64,000 nucleotides of DNA. It comes from Caulobacteraceae bacterium. Lineage in GTDB: Bacteria > Pseudomonadota > Alphaproteobacteria > Caulobacterales > Caulobacteraceae. Shown one piece after another: positions 10,949 to 20,730 of the stretch (positions are counted from its first letter, which is position 1; every line of letters starts with the position of its first letter). The translations under genes were made by a program, and so were the position numbers. Location: assembly GCA_019695035.1 (NCBI GenBank), contig JAIBAU010000009.1, forward strand, positions 28,286 to 92,285, given 5' to 3'. Below the pieces are notes generated by a model. The model saw only the letters and a list, made by a program, of their open reading frames with translations. It had not been told where the DNA came from and made no database searches.

Positions 10949-12643
10949 TCAATCCATGAACAGGGTGGCCGGATGCTCCAGCAGGCCCTTGACCTTCTGG
11001 ATGAACTCGGCGGCGTCGTAGCCATCGACGATGCGGTGGTCGAAGGACGAGGAGAGGTTCATCATCTTGCGCACCACCATCTGGCCGTGGCGGACCACGA
11101 CACGGTCGATGATCTTGTTGGGACCGACGATGGCGACCTCGGGGTGATTGATCACCGGGGTGTGCACAAGGCCCCCCAGCGTGCCCAGGGAAGTGATCGT
11201 GATGGTCGAGCCGCTAAGCTCGTCCTTGGTCGCCTTGCCGGCCTTGGCGGCGGCGCCCAGACGGGCGATCTCGTCGGCCAGGCCATAGATGTCCAGCGCC
11301 TCGGCGTGGCGGACCACCGGCACCATCAGCCCGGTCGGCGTCTGGGCGGCGATGCCAAGGTGCACGCCCTCGAACTGGTGGAAGACGCCGTTGTCGTCGT
11401 CGAAGCGGCCGTTGATGGACCGGTGCTGCGGCAGCGTCCGGATCATGGCCGTGGCCAGGAACGGCAGCAGGTTCAGCTTGGGCCGGTCGGTCCCCTTGTT
11501 CTGCGCGTTCAGGTGCGCGCGCAGGGCCTCCAGCTCGGTGACGTCGATCTCCTCGGCGTACATGAAGTGCGGGATGCGGCGCTTGGCCTCCTGCATCTTC
11601 TCCGCCGTCTTGCGGCGCATGCCGATGATCTTGATGTCCTCGACGTGCGGCCTGGCCACGCGAGCCGAACCACCGCCGCCGCCGGAGCGGGCGACGCCGC
11701 GGCCGCCCGACTGGACGTAGGCGTCCAGGTCGTCGTGGCCGATGCGGCCCGCCGGGCCGGAGCCGGGGACGAATTGCAGTTCGATGCCCAGGTCCCGGGC
11801 CCGCTGGCGCACGGCCGGTGAAGCCAGAGGCTTCATGCCCTCCGCACGCGTGGCGAAGGCTTCACCACGCGGGGCGGATGCCCTGGCCGGCGTGGCGGCC
11901 GCGGGTTTGGCGGCGACCGAGGCAGGTTTCGTCTCCGCCTTAGGAGCTGCAGCGGCAGCGGGCGCCGGAGCGGGGGCCGCCGTGCGGGTCGTCTCGACGT
12001 TGCCCTTGCCCTCGACCTCCAACGCCACCAGCGGCGAGCCCACCGCCAACTGGCCGCCGGGTTCCCCGTGAAGGGCGACGACCTTGCCGCTGACCGGGCT
12101 GGTCAGTTCGACCGTCGCCTTGTCGGTCATCACGTCGGCCAGCAGCTGGTCCTCAGCCACATGATCGCCGACCTTGACGTGCCAACCGACCAGCTCGGCC
12201 TCGGCCGTGCCTTCGCCCACGTCGGGCAACTTGAAGATGTAGTTGCCGGGGCCCATGGCGTCGGGCTCGGGCGCCAGAGCCTCCTCGGCCGCCGGCACGG
12301 TCTCGCGCGGCCCGTCGGGCCGGCCCAGTTCGGCGACCTCGGCGTCGACCGGCGCTGCCGGGGTCGGCATGGCCTCGAAGTCCGCGGCCGCGTTGCCCGC
12401 GCCTTCCACCTCGAACACCACCAGCGGCGAGCCGACGGCGGCCATTTCGCCCGGTTCGCCGTGGGTGGAAATGACCTTGCCCGAGACCGGCGAGGTGATC
12501 TCCACGGTGGCCTTGTCGGTCATGATGTCGGCGATGATCTGGTCTTCCTCGACCATGTCCCCGACCTTGATGTGCCAGCCCACCACCTCGGCCTCGGCGG
12601 TGCCTTCGCCCACGTCGGGGAGCTTGAAGACGTACTTGCCCAT
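10949..12643 (-). CDS. bkdB: Dihydrolipoyl acyltransferase E2 of branched-chain 2-oxoacid dehydrogenase, with two lipoyl domains
   Basis: A 564-residue E2. Two near-identical lipoyl domains are visible at residues 1-81 and 133-212, each with the lipoylation motif TDKATVE (lysines K44 and K175). Ala/Pro-rich linkers separate them. A peripheral subunit-binding domain lies near residues 272-310 (LASPAVRQRARDLGIEL and GPAGRIGHDDLDAYV). The catalytic domain ends with FDHRIVDGYD, giving H536 and D540. Bacterial BCKDH E2 proteins usually carry one lipoyl domain, so the duplication is notable. The E1 subunits next door point to branched-chain 2-oxoacids rather than pyruvate. Confidence 0.9.
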   Translation of the reverse strand: MGKYVFKLPDVGEGTAEAEVVGWHIKVGDMVEEDQIIADIMTDKATVEITSPVSGKVISTHGEPGEMAAVGSPLVVFEVEGAGNAAADFEAMPTPAAPVDAEVAELGRPDGPRETVPAAEEALAPEPDAMGPGNYIFKLPDVGEGTAEAELVGWHVKVGDHVAEDQLLADVMTDKATVELTSPVSGKVVALHGEPGGQLAVGSPLVALEVEGKGNVETTRTAAPAPAPAAAAAPKAETKPASVAAKPAAATPARASAPRGEAFATRAEGMKPLASPAVRQRARDLGIELQFVPGSGPAGRIGHDDLDAYVQSGGRGVARSGGGGGSARVARPHVEDIKIIGMRRKTAEKMQEAKRRIPHFMYAEEIDVTELEALRAHLNAQNKGTDRPKLNLLPFLATAMIRTLPQHRSINGRFDDDNGVFHQFEGVHLGIAAQTPTGLMVPVVRHAEALDIYGLADEIARLGAAAKAGKATKDELSGSTITITSLGTLGGLVHTPVINHPEVAIVGPNKIIDRVVVRHGQMVVRKMMNLSSSFDHRIVDGYDAAEFIQKVKGLLEHPATLFMD

Positions 12644-12646
12644 GGC

Positions 12647-13660
12647 TCAGCCCTCCATCACGCGCTTGAGCGCGGCGCCGACGCGCTTGGGTCCGGGGAA
12701 ATATTCCCACTCGAAGGCGTGGGGGTAAGGCGTGTCCCAGCCGGTCACCCGCTGAATCGGCGCTTCGAGGTGATAGAAGCAGCGCTCCTGCACCAGGGCC
12801 GACAGTTCGGCCCCGTAGCCCGAGGTCTTGGGCGCTTCATGCACGATCACGCAGCGGCCGGTCTTCTTTACCGAGGCCTCGATCGCCTCGATGTCGAGCG
12901 GCACCAGCGAGCGCAGGTCGATCACCTCGGCGTCGATGCCGGTGTCCTCGGCGGCGGCCAGCGCCACCCAGACCATGGTGCCATAGGCCAGCACGGTGAC
13001 GTCGCCACCCTCGCGCATCACCCGCGCCTTGCCGATCGGCTCGACGTAGCGGCCTTCGGGAACCTCGGCCAGCGGGTGGCCGGTCCAGGGCTTCACGGGC
13101 CGGTCGTGGTGGCCGTCGAAGGGGCCGTTGTAGATGCGCTTGGGCTCGAAGAAGATCACCGGATCGTCGTCCTCGATGGCGGCGATCAGCAGGCCCTTGG
13201 CGTCGTAGGGGTTGGACGGGATCACCGTCTTCAGGCCGGCGATGTGGGTGAACAGGCTCTCGGGCGACTGGCTGTGGGTCTGGCCCCCGAAGATGCCGCC
13301 GCCGTAGGGGCTGCGTACGGTGATCGGCACGGTGAACTCGCCGGCCGAGCGATAGCGGATCTTGGCCGCCTCGGAGACCAGCTGGTCGTAGGCCGGGTAG
13401 ATGTAGTCGGCGAACTGGATCTCGATCACCGGGCGCAGGCCGTAAACCGCCATGCCGATGCCGGCGGCGGCGATGCCGCATTCGGAGATCGGGGCGTCGA
13501 AGCTGCGCGTCAGGCCGTGCTTCTGCTGCAGCTGGTCGGTGACGCGGAACACGCCGCCGAAATAGCCCGCGTCCTCGCCAAAGCTGAGCACGTTGGGATC
13601 CTCTGACATCTTGACGTCGAGGGCGCTGTTCAGCGCCTGGATCATGTTGAGCGAGGCCAT
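12647..13660 (-). CDS. bkdA2: Branched-chain 2-oxoacid dehydrogenase E1 component, beta subunit
   Basis: A 337-residue transketolase-like E1 beta subunit. It shows SFGEDAGYFGGVFRVTDQL near the N-terminus, where the conserved Glu of GED contacts ThDP, plus FDAPISECGIAAAGIGMA. The C-terminal half contains VIDLRSLVPLDIEAIEASV. It forms an alpha2beta2 E1 with the upstream gene and decarboxylates 2-oxo acids from Val, Leu and Ile. It lies 2 bases after the E1 alpha stop and 3 bases before the E2 start, so the genes form one transcription unit. Confidence 0.92.
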   Translation of the reverse strand: MASLNMIQALNSALDVKMSEDPNVLSFGEDAGYFGGVFRVTDQLQQKHGLTRSFDAPISECGIAAAGIGMAVYGLRPVIEIQFADYIYPAYDQLVSEAAKIRYRSAGEFTVPITVRSPYGGGIFGGQTHSQSPESLFTHIAGLKTVIPSNPYDAKGLLIAAIEDDDPVIFFEPKRIYNGPFDGHHDRPVKPWTGHPLAEVPEGRYVEPIGKARVMREGGDVTVLAYGTMVWVALAAAEDTGIDAEVIDLRSLVPLDIEAIEASVKKTGRCVIVHEAPKTSGYGAELSALVQERCFYHLEAPIQRVTGWDTPYPHAFEWEYFPGPKRVGAALKRVMEG

Positions 13661-13662
13661 GT

Positions 13663-15039
<1,377 letters not shown>

Positions 15040-15041
15040 TC

Positions 15042-16082
15042 ATGACCCTCGACCAGCGTCCCCCATCCGTTCCGCTCCGGCGAAAGCTTGCCCAGGCGAC
15101 CAAGGGCCTTCGCCTTGCGCTCGCCAACGGGTTCGCCAGGGCGCTTGGACTGCGGCTGCAGGCTTTCGAGCCGCAGCGTGGACCGGCCGATCGGACCCCA
15201 CGGCCAGCGAAAGTTCCGCGCGAAAGCGTTACGCCTCCGGCTTCAGCGCCTGTGCCGGAAATCAGGGAGCCCGCCACGTCTCAGGCCGCAGCTGCGGCCA
15301 CCGTCGCACCACCGTCGGCGCCGGCCCCGGCGGCGGCCAAGCCCGAATCCCCGAAGCCGGAGCCGGCCAAGAAGGCTCCGCGGCCGGACAGGTTCCGGCC
15401 CGATCCCAGGTACGCTTTTCGGATCGATGACTGCACGGTCTGTGGGGACCCGCTGGATGAGTTGGTGAGCAACGACTACTGCCCCAACTGCAATTCGCCG
15501 GCGCGAACCCGCGCCCTGCCGCCTTTGCTCGATGACGTCGTGGGCCCTGCGGTCGCCAAGGCCGCCAACCTCGACCTTCCGCTGCTGGGTTTCGCCATGG
15601 CGGGTATCGAGAAGCAGCTGATCGACAAGGTCTTCCCCCTCGTGAAGTCGGTGTCTCTGTTCGGCAACTACGGCGGCGATCACGAGATGGGCGTCGATGC
15701 TCGCGACCTGAGCCGATACGCCGACAGCAGCTTCGCCGGACATTTCTCCATCCTGCTCTACGACTACTTTACGGAACAGGACGATGGCATCCGGGAGGCC
15801 TACCGCGTCCTTGCCCCCGGCGGGATCTTCTTCACCCAGCTGGGACCGTACCGACTGCTGGACGGGTGGGACGCGCCTTATCAGATCAAGGAAGTTCGGG
15901 GTCGCCCGGGCTATTTCGAGTACCTGCCCGAAGGAGTGGCGCTGGCCGATATCCGCGTCGGGCGCCAGTGGTTCCTCCAGGCGATGGAGGACGCCGGCTT
16001 CAAGGTCCAATGGATTCGCGCCCACGATCGCGCCACGGGTGCGGACCTCGACTGGTTTGTCGGATACAAACCGGGAGTTTAG
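15042..16082 (+). CDS. Methyltransferase-like protein with Pro/Ala-rich N-terminus and four-cysteine zinc-ribbon motif
   Basis: A 346-residue protein in three parts. Residues 1-45 are basic and amphipathic. Residues 46-125 are a low-complexity Ala/Pro/Lys linker. From residue 131 there is a likely zinc ribbon (C131, C134, C147, C150 in CTVCGD and YCPNC). A class I SAM-methyltransferase-like domain follows, with weak motif I (SLFGNYGGDHEMGVDARDL) and a clear EAYRVLAPGGIFF strand. The classical GxGxG glycine loop is not obvious. The gene starts the polysaccharide locus, so it may methylate a sugar or glycolipid. The substrate is unknown. Confidence 0.65.
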   Translation: MTLDQRPPSVPLRRKLAQATKGLRLALANGFARALGLRLQAFEPQRGPADRTPRPAKVPRESVTPPASAPVPEIREPATSQAAAAATVAPPSAPAPAAAKPESPKPEPAKKAPRPDRFRPDPRYAFRIDDCTVCGDPLDELVSNDYCPNCNSPARTRALPPLLDDVVGPAVAKAANLDLPLLGFAMAGIEKQLIDKVFPLVKSVSLFGNYGGDHEMGVDARDLSRYADSSFAGHFSILLYDYFTEQDDGIREAYRVLAPGGIFFTQLGPYRLLDGWDAPYQIKEVRGRPGYFEYLPEGVALADIRVGRQWFLQAMEDAGFKVQWIRAHDRATGADLDWFVGYKPGV

Positions 16083-16097
16083 CGCCCCACCACTCAC

Positions 16098-16146
16098 CTG
16101 AAGGTTTACTTCAGTTGACGAAAGGCCACTCGTGTGTGGATAGATC
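16098..16146 (+). promoter_or_regulatory. Candidate promoter upstream of wecB, preceded by a small hairpin
   Basis: CTGAAG-gttta-CTTCAG (16098-16114) is a perfect 6-base inverted repeat just after the methyltransferase stop. It abuts TTGACG (16115-16120), a good -35 element. GATAGATC at 16139-16146 matches 7 of 8 positions of the Caulobacter housekeeping -10 consensus GCTANAWC, but the spacing is longer than usual. It would drive wecB-wecC from the largest gap in the window (206 bases). The assignment is by eye only. Confidence 0.3.
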
Positions 16147-16288
16147 GTCGCCAGAGGGGACGTCCGTCGCGACGCATCGTCGTTGGCCGCGGAAATCCAG
16201 AGTGAGCCTTGCAAGACCTTAGTGTTGGCCGGAAACCGCCGCCCAACGCGCCCCGGGTCGATGGCGCTTGGGAAAGTTGCGCTCGGTG

Positions 16289-17395
16289 ATGAAGGTTGCG
16301 GTGATTTTCGGGACCCGCCCCGAGGCCATCAAGATGGCGCCGGTGGTGCGCGCCCTGAAGGCGGCGCCGCAGATCGAAACGCTGGTCTGGTCGACCGGCC
16401 AGCACCGGCAGATGCTCGACCAGGTCATGGACCTTTTTCAGATCAAGGCGGATCGCGACCTGGGGGTGATGCAGCCCGACCAAACCCTGAACGGATTGTT
16501 CGCCCGGGTGCTGGACCGAATGGATCAGGTGTTCGCCGAAGAGCGGCCGGATCGCGTTCTGGTTCACGGAGACACCACGACGGCCGCAGCCGCCGCGACC
16601 GCCGCATTCCATCGGGGAATTCCGGTCGGCCATGTCGAGGCGGGCCTCCGCTCGGGCCACATGGACAAGCCCTGGCCCGAGGAATTCAACCGACGCTGCG
16701 TCGATCTGGTGGCCGATCACCTCTATGCCCCGACGACTTGGGCCCGCGACAACCTCCTGCGGGAAAACCTTGGGCCGCGCCGGATCGTGATAACCGGCAA
16801 TACCGTCGTGGACGCGCTGCTGCACGTGAAGGGGCGGATCGAAAATGAGCCGGACCTGGCCGCCAGCCTGGCCGCTCGTTTCCCTCAGATCGATCCGAGC
16901 AGGCGGCTGGTCCTTGTCACAGGCCATCGCCGCGAGAATTTCGGAGCGGGATTTCTGAATATCTGTCAGGCCCTGGCGGAGATTTCGGAGCTCCCGGATG
17001 TCCAGGTGCTCTACCCCGTGCACCTCAATCCCAACGTCCAGCGCCCGGTGATGGAGCTGTTGTCCGGGAAGGACAACATCAGTCTGATCGAACCGGTGGA
17101 CTACCTCGGTTTCGTCTACCTCATGGGTCGGTCCGCCCTGATCCTCACCGACTCCGGAGGGGTGCAGGAAGAGGCGCCCTCCCTGGGGAAACCCGTCCTG
17201 GTCATGCGGGACGTGACAGAGCGGCCGGAGGCCGTGGAGGCGGGAGTCGTGAAGCTGGTCGGCGCAAAAGCAGAAAACATAGTATGGTCCGTGCGTGAAG
17301 CGCTTGAGGGGCCGAGCCGCGCGGCGATCGCCAACCCGTACGGAGACGGGACGGCGGCCGAGCGGATCGTTCAGGAGATTAGTTCCGCGTTATGA
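16289..17395 (+). CDS. wecB: UDP-N-acetylglucosamine 2-epimerase, non-hydrolysing
   Basis: A 368-residue GT-B fold epimerase that interconverts UDP-GlcNAc and UDP-ManNAc. The N-terminus MKVAVIFGTRPEAIKMAPVV is diagnostic. Further conserved blocks are VHGDTTTAAAAA, GHVEAGLRSGHMDKPWPEE and LTDSGGVQEEAPSLGKPVLV, followed by RDVTERPE. The ATG at 16289 matches the family start. A TTG seven codons earlier is possible but adds non-conserved residues. The stop overlaps the wecC start (ATGA), so product flows directly to the dehydrogenase. It also could supply UDP-ManNAc to the NfrB-like enzyme 30 kb away. Confidence 0.94.
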   Translation: MKVAVIFGTRPEAIKMAPVVRALKAAPQIETLVWSTGQHRQMLDQVMDLFQIKADRDLGVMQPDQTLNGLFARVLDRMDQVFAEERPDRVLVHGDTTTAAAAATAAFHRGIPVGHVEAGLRSGHMDKPWPEEFNRRCVDLVADHLYAPTTWARDNLLRENLGPRRIVITGNTVVDALLHVKGRIENEPDLAASLAARFPQIDPSRRLVLVTGHRRENFGAGFLNICQALAEISELPDVQVLYPVHLNPNVQRPVMELLSGKDNISLIEPVDYLGFVYLMGRSALILTDSGGVQEEAPSLGKPVLVMRDVTERPEAVEAGVVKLVGAKAENIVWSVREALEGPSRAAIANPYGDGTAAERIVQEISSAL

Positions 17396-18669
17396 CTGTG
17401 TTCGCCATGTTTACCGCCGAAGAAGCCGTCGCTGAGCAGCGTATCAGCGTGGTTGGCCTGGGCTATATCGGCTTACCGACCGCCGTAAGCCTCGCGGAGG
17501 CCGGCTTCCAGGTTACAGGGATCGACGTCGACCCCCGTGTCATCGAAGCCGTGAACGGGGGCCGGGCGCACATCGTCGAACCCGGCCTCGAGCAACTGCT
17601 GCACTCGGTGGTGAAAAAGGGTCGCCTGACCGCCACCCGCCAACAGGTCGGCGCCGACGCTTTTCTGATCGCCGTGCCTACGCCCGTCGGCCACGATCAG
17701 TACCGAACGCCGGATCTGACCTACGTGTTCGCCGCGGCCGATGCGATCGCCCCGGTGCTCCAGCGCGGATCGCTGGTGATCCTCGAGTCGACCTCGCCCG
17801 TCGGAACGACCCGCAAGATGATCGAGCGGATGGCGGCGGCGCGCCCCGACCTGCGCTTTCCGGAAGCCGGCGTCGACGAAAACGACGTCGACATCGACGT
17901 CGTCTACTCCCCCGAACGGGTCATTCCCGGTCGGACGATGGAGGAACTCAAGACCAACGACCGCGCAGTCGGCGGAGCCACGCCCCGCGCCGCGCGGCGC
18001 GCCGCCGCGCTCTACCGGCGCGTTACGTCTGGGGAGCTGCTGATCACGGATGACCGCACGGCGGAATTCGTGAAGCTGACCGAAAACGCGTTTCGCGACG
18101 TGAACATCGCTTTCGCCAATGAACTGTCGATGGTCTGCGACCAGCTGAACCTGAACGTCTGGGACGTCATCAAACTCGCCAATTTCCATCCGCGGGTGAA
18201 TATCCTCCAGCCCGGCCCCGGCGTAGGCGGTCACTGCATCGCTGTTGACCCTTGGTTCATCGTCGCCCAGGCCCCGGAAACCGCCCGCCTCATCCGGACC
18301 GCGCGCGAGGTCAACGACGGCAAGCCCAGGTGGGTGGTGGAGAAGGTCGGCGAATTACTCGCCGAACGTCCCGACGCCCGCATCGCCTGCCTGGGCCTCA
18401 CCTTCAAACCGAACGTGGACGATTTCCGCGAGAGCCCGGCCCTCGACATCGCCCGCGAACTGACCCGTCGTTACCCGGGCCAGGTCACCTGCGCTGATCC
18501 ATACGCCGACCTGTTGCGCGACCCGGGAGACCTGGCCCTCTCGGATGTCGCGACCGCCCACAAGGAGGCCGACGTGATCGTGATGCTGGTTGGCCACGAC
18601 CAGTTCCGTGGCCTCGGCCGACCGGCGGCGACTTCCGCCGTCGTGGACGCCTGCGGTTTCTGGAAATAG
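17392..18669 (+). CDS. wecC: UDP-N-acetyl-D-mannosamine dehydrogenase
   Basis: A 425-residue UDP-sugar 6-dehydrogenase. It has the NAD motif VVGLGYIGLPTAVSLAEAG, the catalytic cysteine C282 in GPGVGGHCIAVDPWF, and the C-terminal block CLGLTFKPNVDDFRESPA. It oxidises UDP-ManNAc to UDP-ManNAcA in two NAD-dependent steps. Coupling to wecB by ATGA overlap supports ManNAc over glucose as substrate. The product is a uronic acid donor, so the exported polymer is probably acidic. Confidence 0.92.
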   Translation: MTVFAMFTAEEAVAEQRISVVGLGYIGLPTAVSLAEAGFQVTGIDVDPRVIEAVNGGRAHIVEPGLEQLLHSVVKKGRLTATRQQVGADAFLIAVPTPVGHDQYRTPDLTYVFAAADAIAPVLQRGSLVILESTSPVGTTRKMIERMAAARPDLRFPEAGVDENDVDIDVVYSPERVIPGRTMEELKTNDRAVGGATPRAARRAAALYRRVTSGELLITDDRTAEFVKLTENAFRDVNIAFANELSMVCDQLNLNVWDVIKLANFHPRVNILQPGPGVGGHCIAVDPWFIVAQAPETARLIRTAREVNDGKPRWVVEKVGELLAERPDARIACLGLTFKPNVDDFRESPALDIARELTRRYPGQVTCADPYADLLRDPGDLALSDVATAHKEADVIVMLVGHDQFRGLGRPAATSAVVDACGFWK

Positions 18670-18762
18670 GGTTTCAAACCTTGACCTGCTAAGGTTGTGG
18701 CGAGGTCGCCCAGGGGGTAAGCCGCTTGCTTCCACCGGTCGAAGCGGTTGCTTGAACTACTG

Positions 18763-20730
18763 ATGACGAAGCGGTCCCGACCGATTCAGCCCGCAAACGC
18801 CGCCGGCGCGCCGCCCCTGGCGAAGAGCCCTGAGGCAAGCCGCGTGGCGACCTTGGCCGCCGAACTGGAGTTGGAGCGCCGCGAACACCACGCCGCGCGG
18901 CAGGAACTGAACCGCCTGCGACGCAAGGTCGTAGAGCATGCGCAGGCCTCGGAACGCGCTCGCGATACGGTCTCGTTCCGCCTGGGCGCAGCCCTGCTCA
19001 GGGCGCGTACGATCCGCGGCTTCTTCTCGTTGCCCTTCGAAATCCTCGCGCTGGTGCGAGAATCTCTGCGACGTCGGCGCGAAGGTCGTCGCATCGCCGC
19101 CCTCTCAGCCCACACCAATGACCTGATCGACGACAGCCTTGATGATGCGGGGCGAGCGTTGCAGGGCGTCCGCCGGATGGGACTGCCGGGCCATGATGCA
19201 TCCGTCGTGCTGATGGGACTGGCGTCAGCGCGGGCCGCCTATGACGCCCCGGGGGCCGCCCGACTGGCCAAGGAAGCCGTGGCCATGGACCCCTCGCCCC
19301 GCCAGATGGGACGAGCCGCGCAAATCCTGTTCCTCGCCGGCGAGGCTCACGCGCCCGCACAGTATGCCCGCGCCGCCCTGCAGGGACGGTGGCTGTTTTC
19401 GCGCCGCGACGCCGCCAAGCTGCGCGTCATCGAGGCGTTTGCGGGAAGCCGGGAGATCGTCGTCCCGGCCCGCCGCCCGGAAGCGTCCTTCAGCGCGCAG
19501 CCCAGGCGAGCCCTCTTCGTTGCCTCAAGCAGCCTGCCGCATCACACGTCGGGCTACACGCTTCGCACCCAGAACATCGCCCAGGCCATCTCGCGCACGG
19601 GGTGGGACCTGCAGTTGGTAAGCCGCCCGGGTTATCCCTGGGACCGCGCTGACGCGCGTGCTGCACGGGTTCTTGCCGGAACGCATCAGGAAGGCGGGGT
19701 GGACTACACCCGGCTTCGGGGACCGTCGGCCGGTGAAACTCCCTTCCCGAATTATGTCGAGGAGGCGGCTCGCGTGCTGGAGCGCCACGTCGCGAAGATC
19801 CGGCCCAGCCTAATCTACGCCGCCTCCAACTATGTGACAGGGTTGCCCGCACTGATCGCGGCCCGTCGGGCCGGCGTGCCCTTCGTCTACTCCGTGAGGG
19901 GGCTCTGGGAATATACCGCCGCCGCCAAGAACCCGGGGTGGGAGACCACCGAAAGGTTCGCTCTGCAGCGGGACCTCGAGACGCGGGTCGCGATGGAAGC
20001 CGACCGCGTGATCGTGCTGTCCGAGGGACTGCGCCGCGAAATGATCGCCCGGGGCGTCTCGCCGGATCGCATCCGACTGGCTCCCAACTGCGTCGATCCC
20101 GCCGCCTTCAAACCGGTGGCGCGAGATCAGGCTTTGGCCCGTCGGCTGGGCCTGGGCGATCGTTACGTGCTGGGGTTCCTTGGATCGCTGGAACACTATG
20201 AGGGCCTGGACGATCTCCTCGAGGCTGTCGCCATGCTCGTGCGTGAAGGCCTGAACCTGGCGGTTCTGATCGTCGGCGAAGGCTCGGCTTCGGGCCACCT
20301 CCGTGAAGAGGCCAGGCGCCACGAACTGGGAGACCGGGTCGTGCAGCTCGGCCGGATCGCGCCGGATCAGGTCGCCGAGCACTACTCCGTGGTCGACGTC
20401 GCGGTGTTCCCGCGCCTGCCCCTTCCGGTCTGCGAGATCGTCGCGCCCCTCAAACCGTTGGAAGCCATGGCGATGGCCAAGCCGGTCATCGGTTCCGACG
20501 TCGGCGGGATCGCCGAGATCATTCGTCCCGGCAAGACGGGCCTTCTTTTCAGCAAGGGTGACGTCCAGTCCCTGGCCGCCGCTATCCGTCGGCTGCAGGG
20601 TGATCCGGGCCTCGCGCTGGCGCTGGGGCGGCAGGCCCGCGCCTGGGTCGAGGCTGAGCGCACCTGGGACACAGCCGCCGAAGCCATCGTCGAGGTTTGC
20701 GCCTCACTGACGGAGCGGAGCGAAACTTGA
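18763..20730 (+). CDS. GT4 glycosyltransferase with N-terminal coiled coil (module copy 1)
   Basis: A 655-residue protein. Residues about 25-75 are a heptad-like coiled coil, followed by the short motif VSFRLGAALLRARTI. A helical, TPR-like segment spans about 125-225. From about residue 245 there is a GT-B glycosyltransferase starting with LFVASSSLPHHTSGYTLRT. It contains RGLWEYTAAAKNPGWETTERF and the nucleotide-sugar motif LKPLEAMAMAKPVIGSDVG of family GT4. No signal peptide or membrane segment is seen. Its TGA overlaps the TTG start of the heparinase-like gene. The protein is paralogous to the one at 24060-26060. The sugar transferred is unknown. Confidence 0.87.
   Translation: MTKRSRPIQPANAAGAPPLAKSPEASRVATLAAELELERREHHAARQELNRLRRKVVEHAQASERARDTVSFRLGAALLRARTIRGFFSLPFEILALVRESLRRRREGRRIAALSAHTNDLIDDSLDDAGRALQGVRRMGLPGHDASVVLMGLASARAAYDAPGAARLAKEAVAMDPSPRQMGRAAQILFLAGEAHAPAQYARAALQGRWLFSRRDAAKLRVIEAFAGSREIVVPARRPEASFSAQPRRALFVASSSLPHHTSGYTLRTQNIAQAISRTGWDLQLVSRPGYPWDRADARAARVLAGTHQEGGVDYTRLRGPSAGETPFPNYVEEAARVLERHVAKIRPSLIYAASNYVTGLPALIAARRAGVPFVYSVRGLWEYTAAAKNPGWETTERFALQRDLETRVAMEADRVIVLSEGLRREMIARGVSPDRIRLAPNCVDPAAFKPVARDQALARRLGLGDRYVLGFLGSLEHYEGLDDLLEAVAMLVREGLNLAVLIVGEGSASGHLREEARRHELGDRVVQLGRIAPDQVAEHYSVVDVAVFPRLPLPVCEIVAPLKPLEAMAMAKPVIGSDVGGIAEIIRPGKTGLLFSKGDVQSLAAAIRRLQGDPGLALALGRQARAWVEAERTWDTAAEAIVEVCASLTERSET

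Noticed and set aside
9554..11821. Long plus-strand open frame (about 755 codons) opposite the E3 and E2 genes.
   Set aside because: It is antisense to two well-conserved genes, is His/Arg/Gly-rich and has no recognisable motif. High GC content creates such frames opposite real genes.
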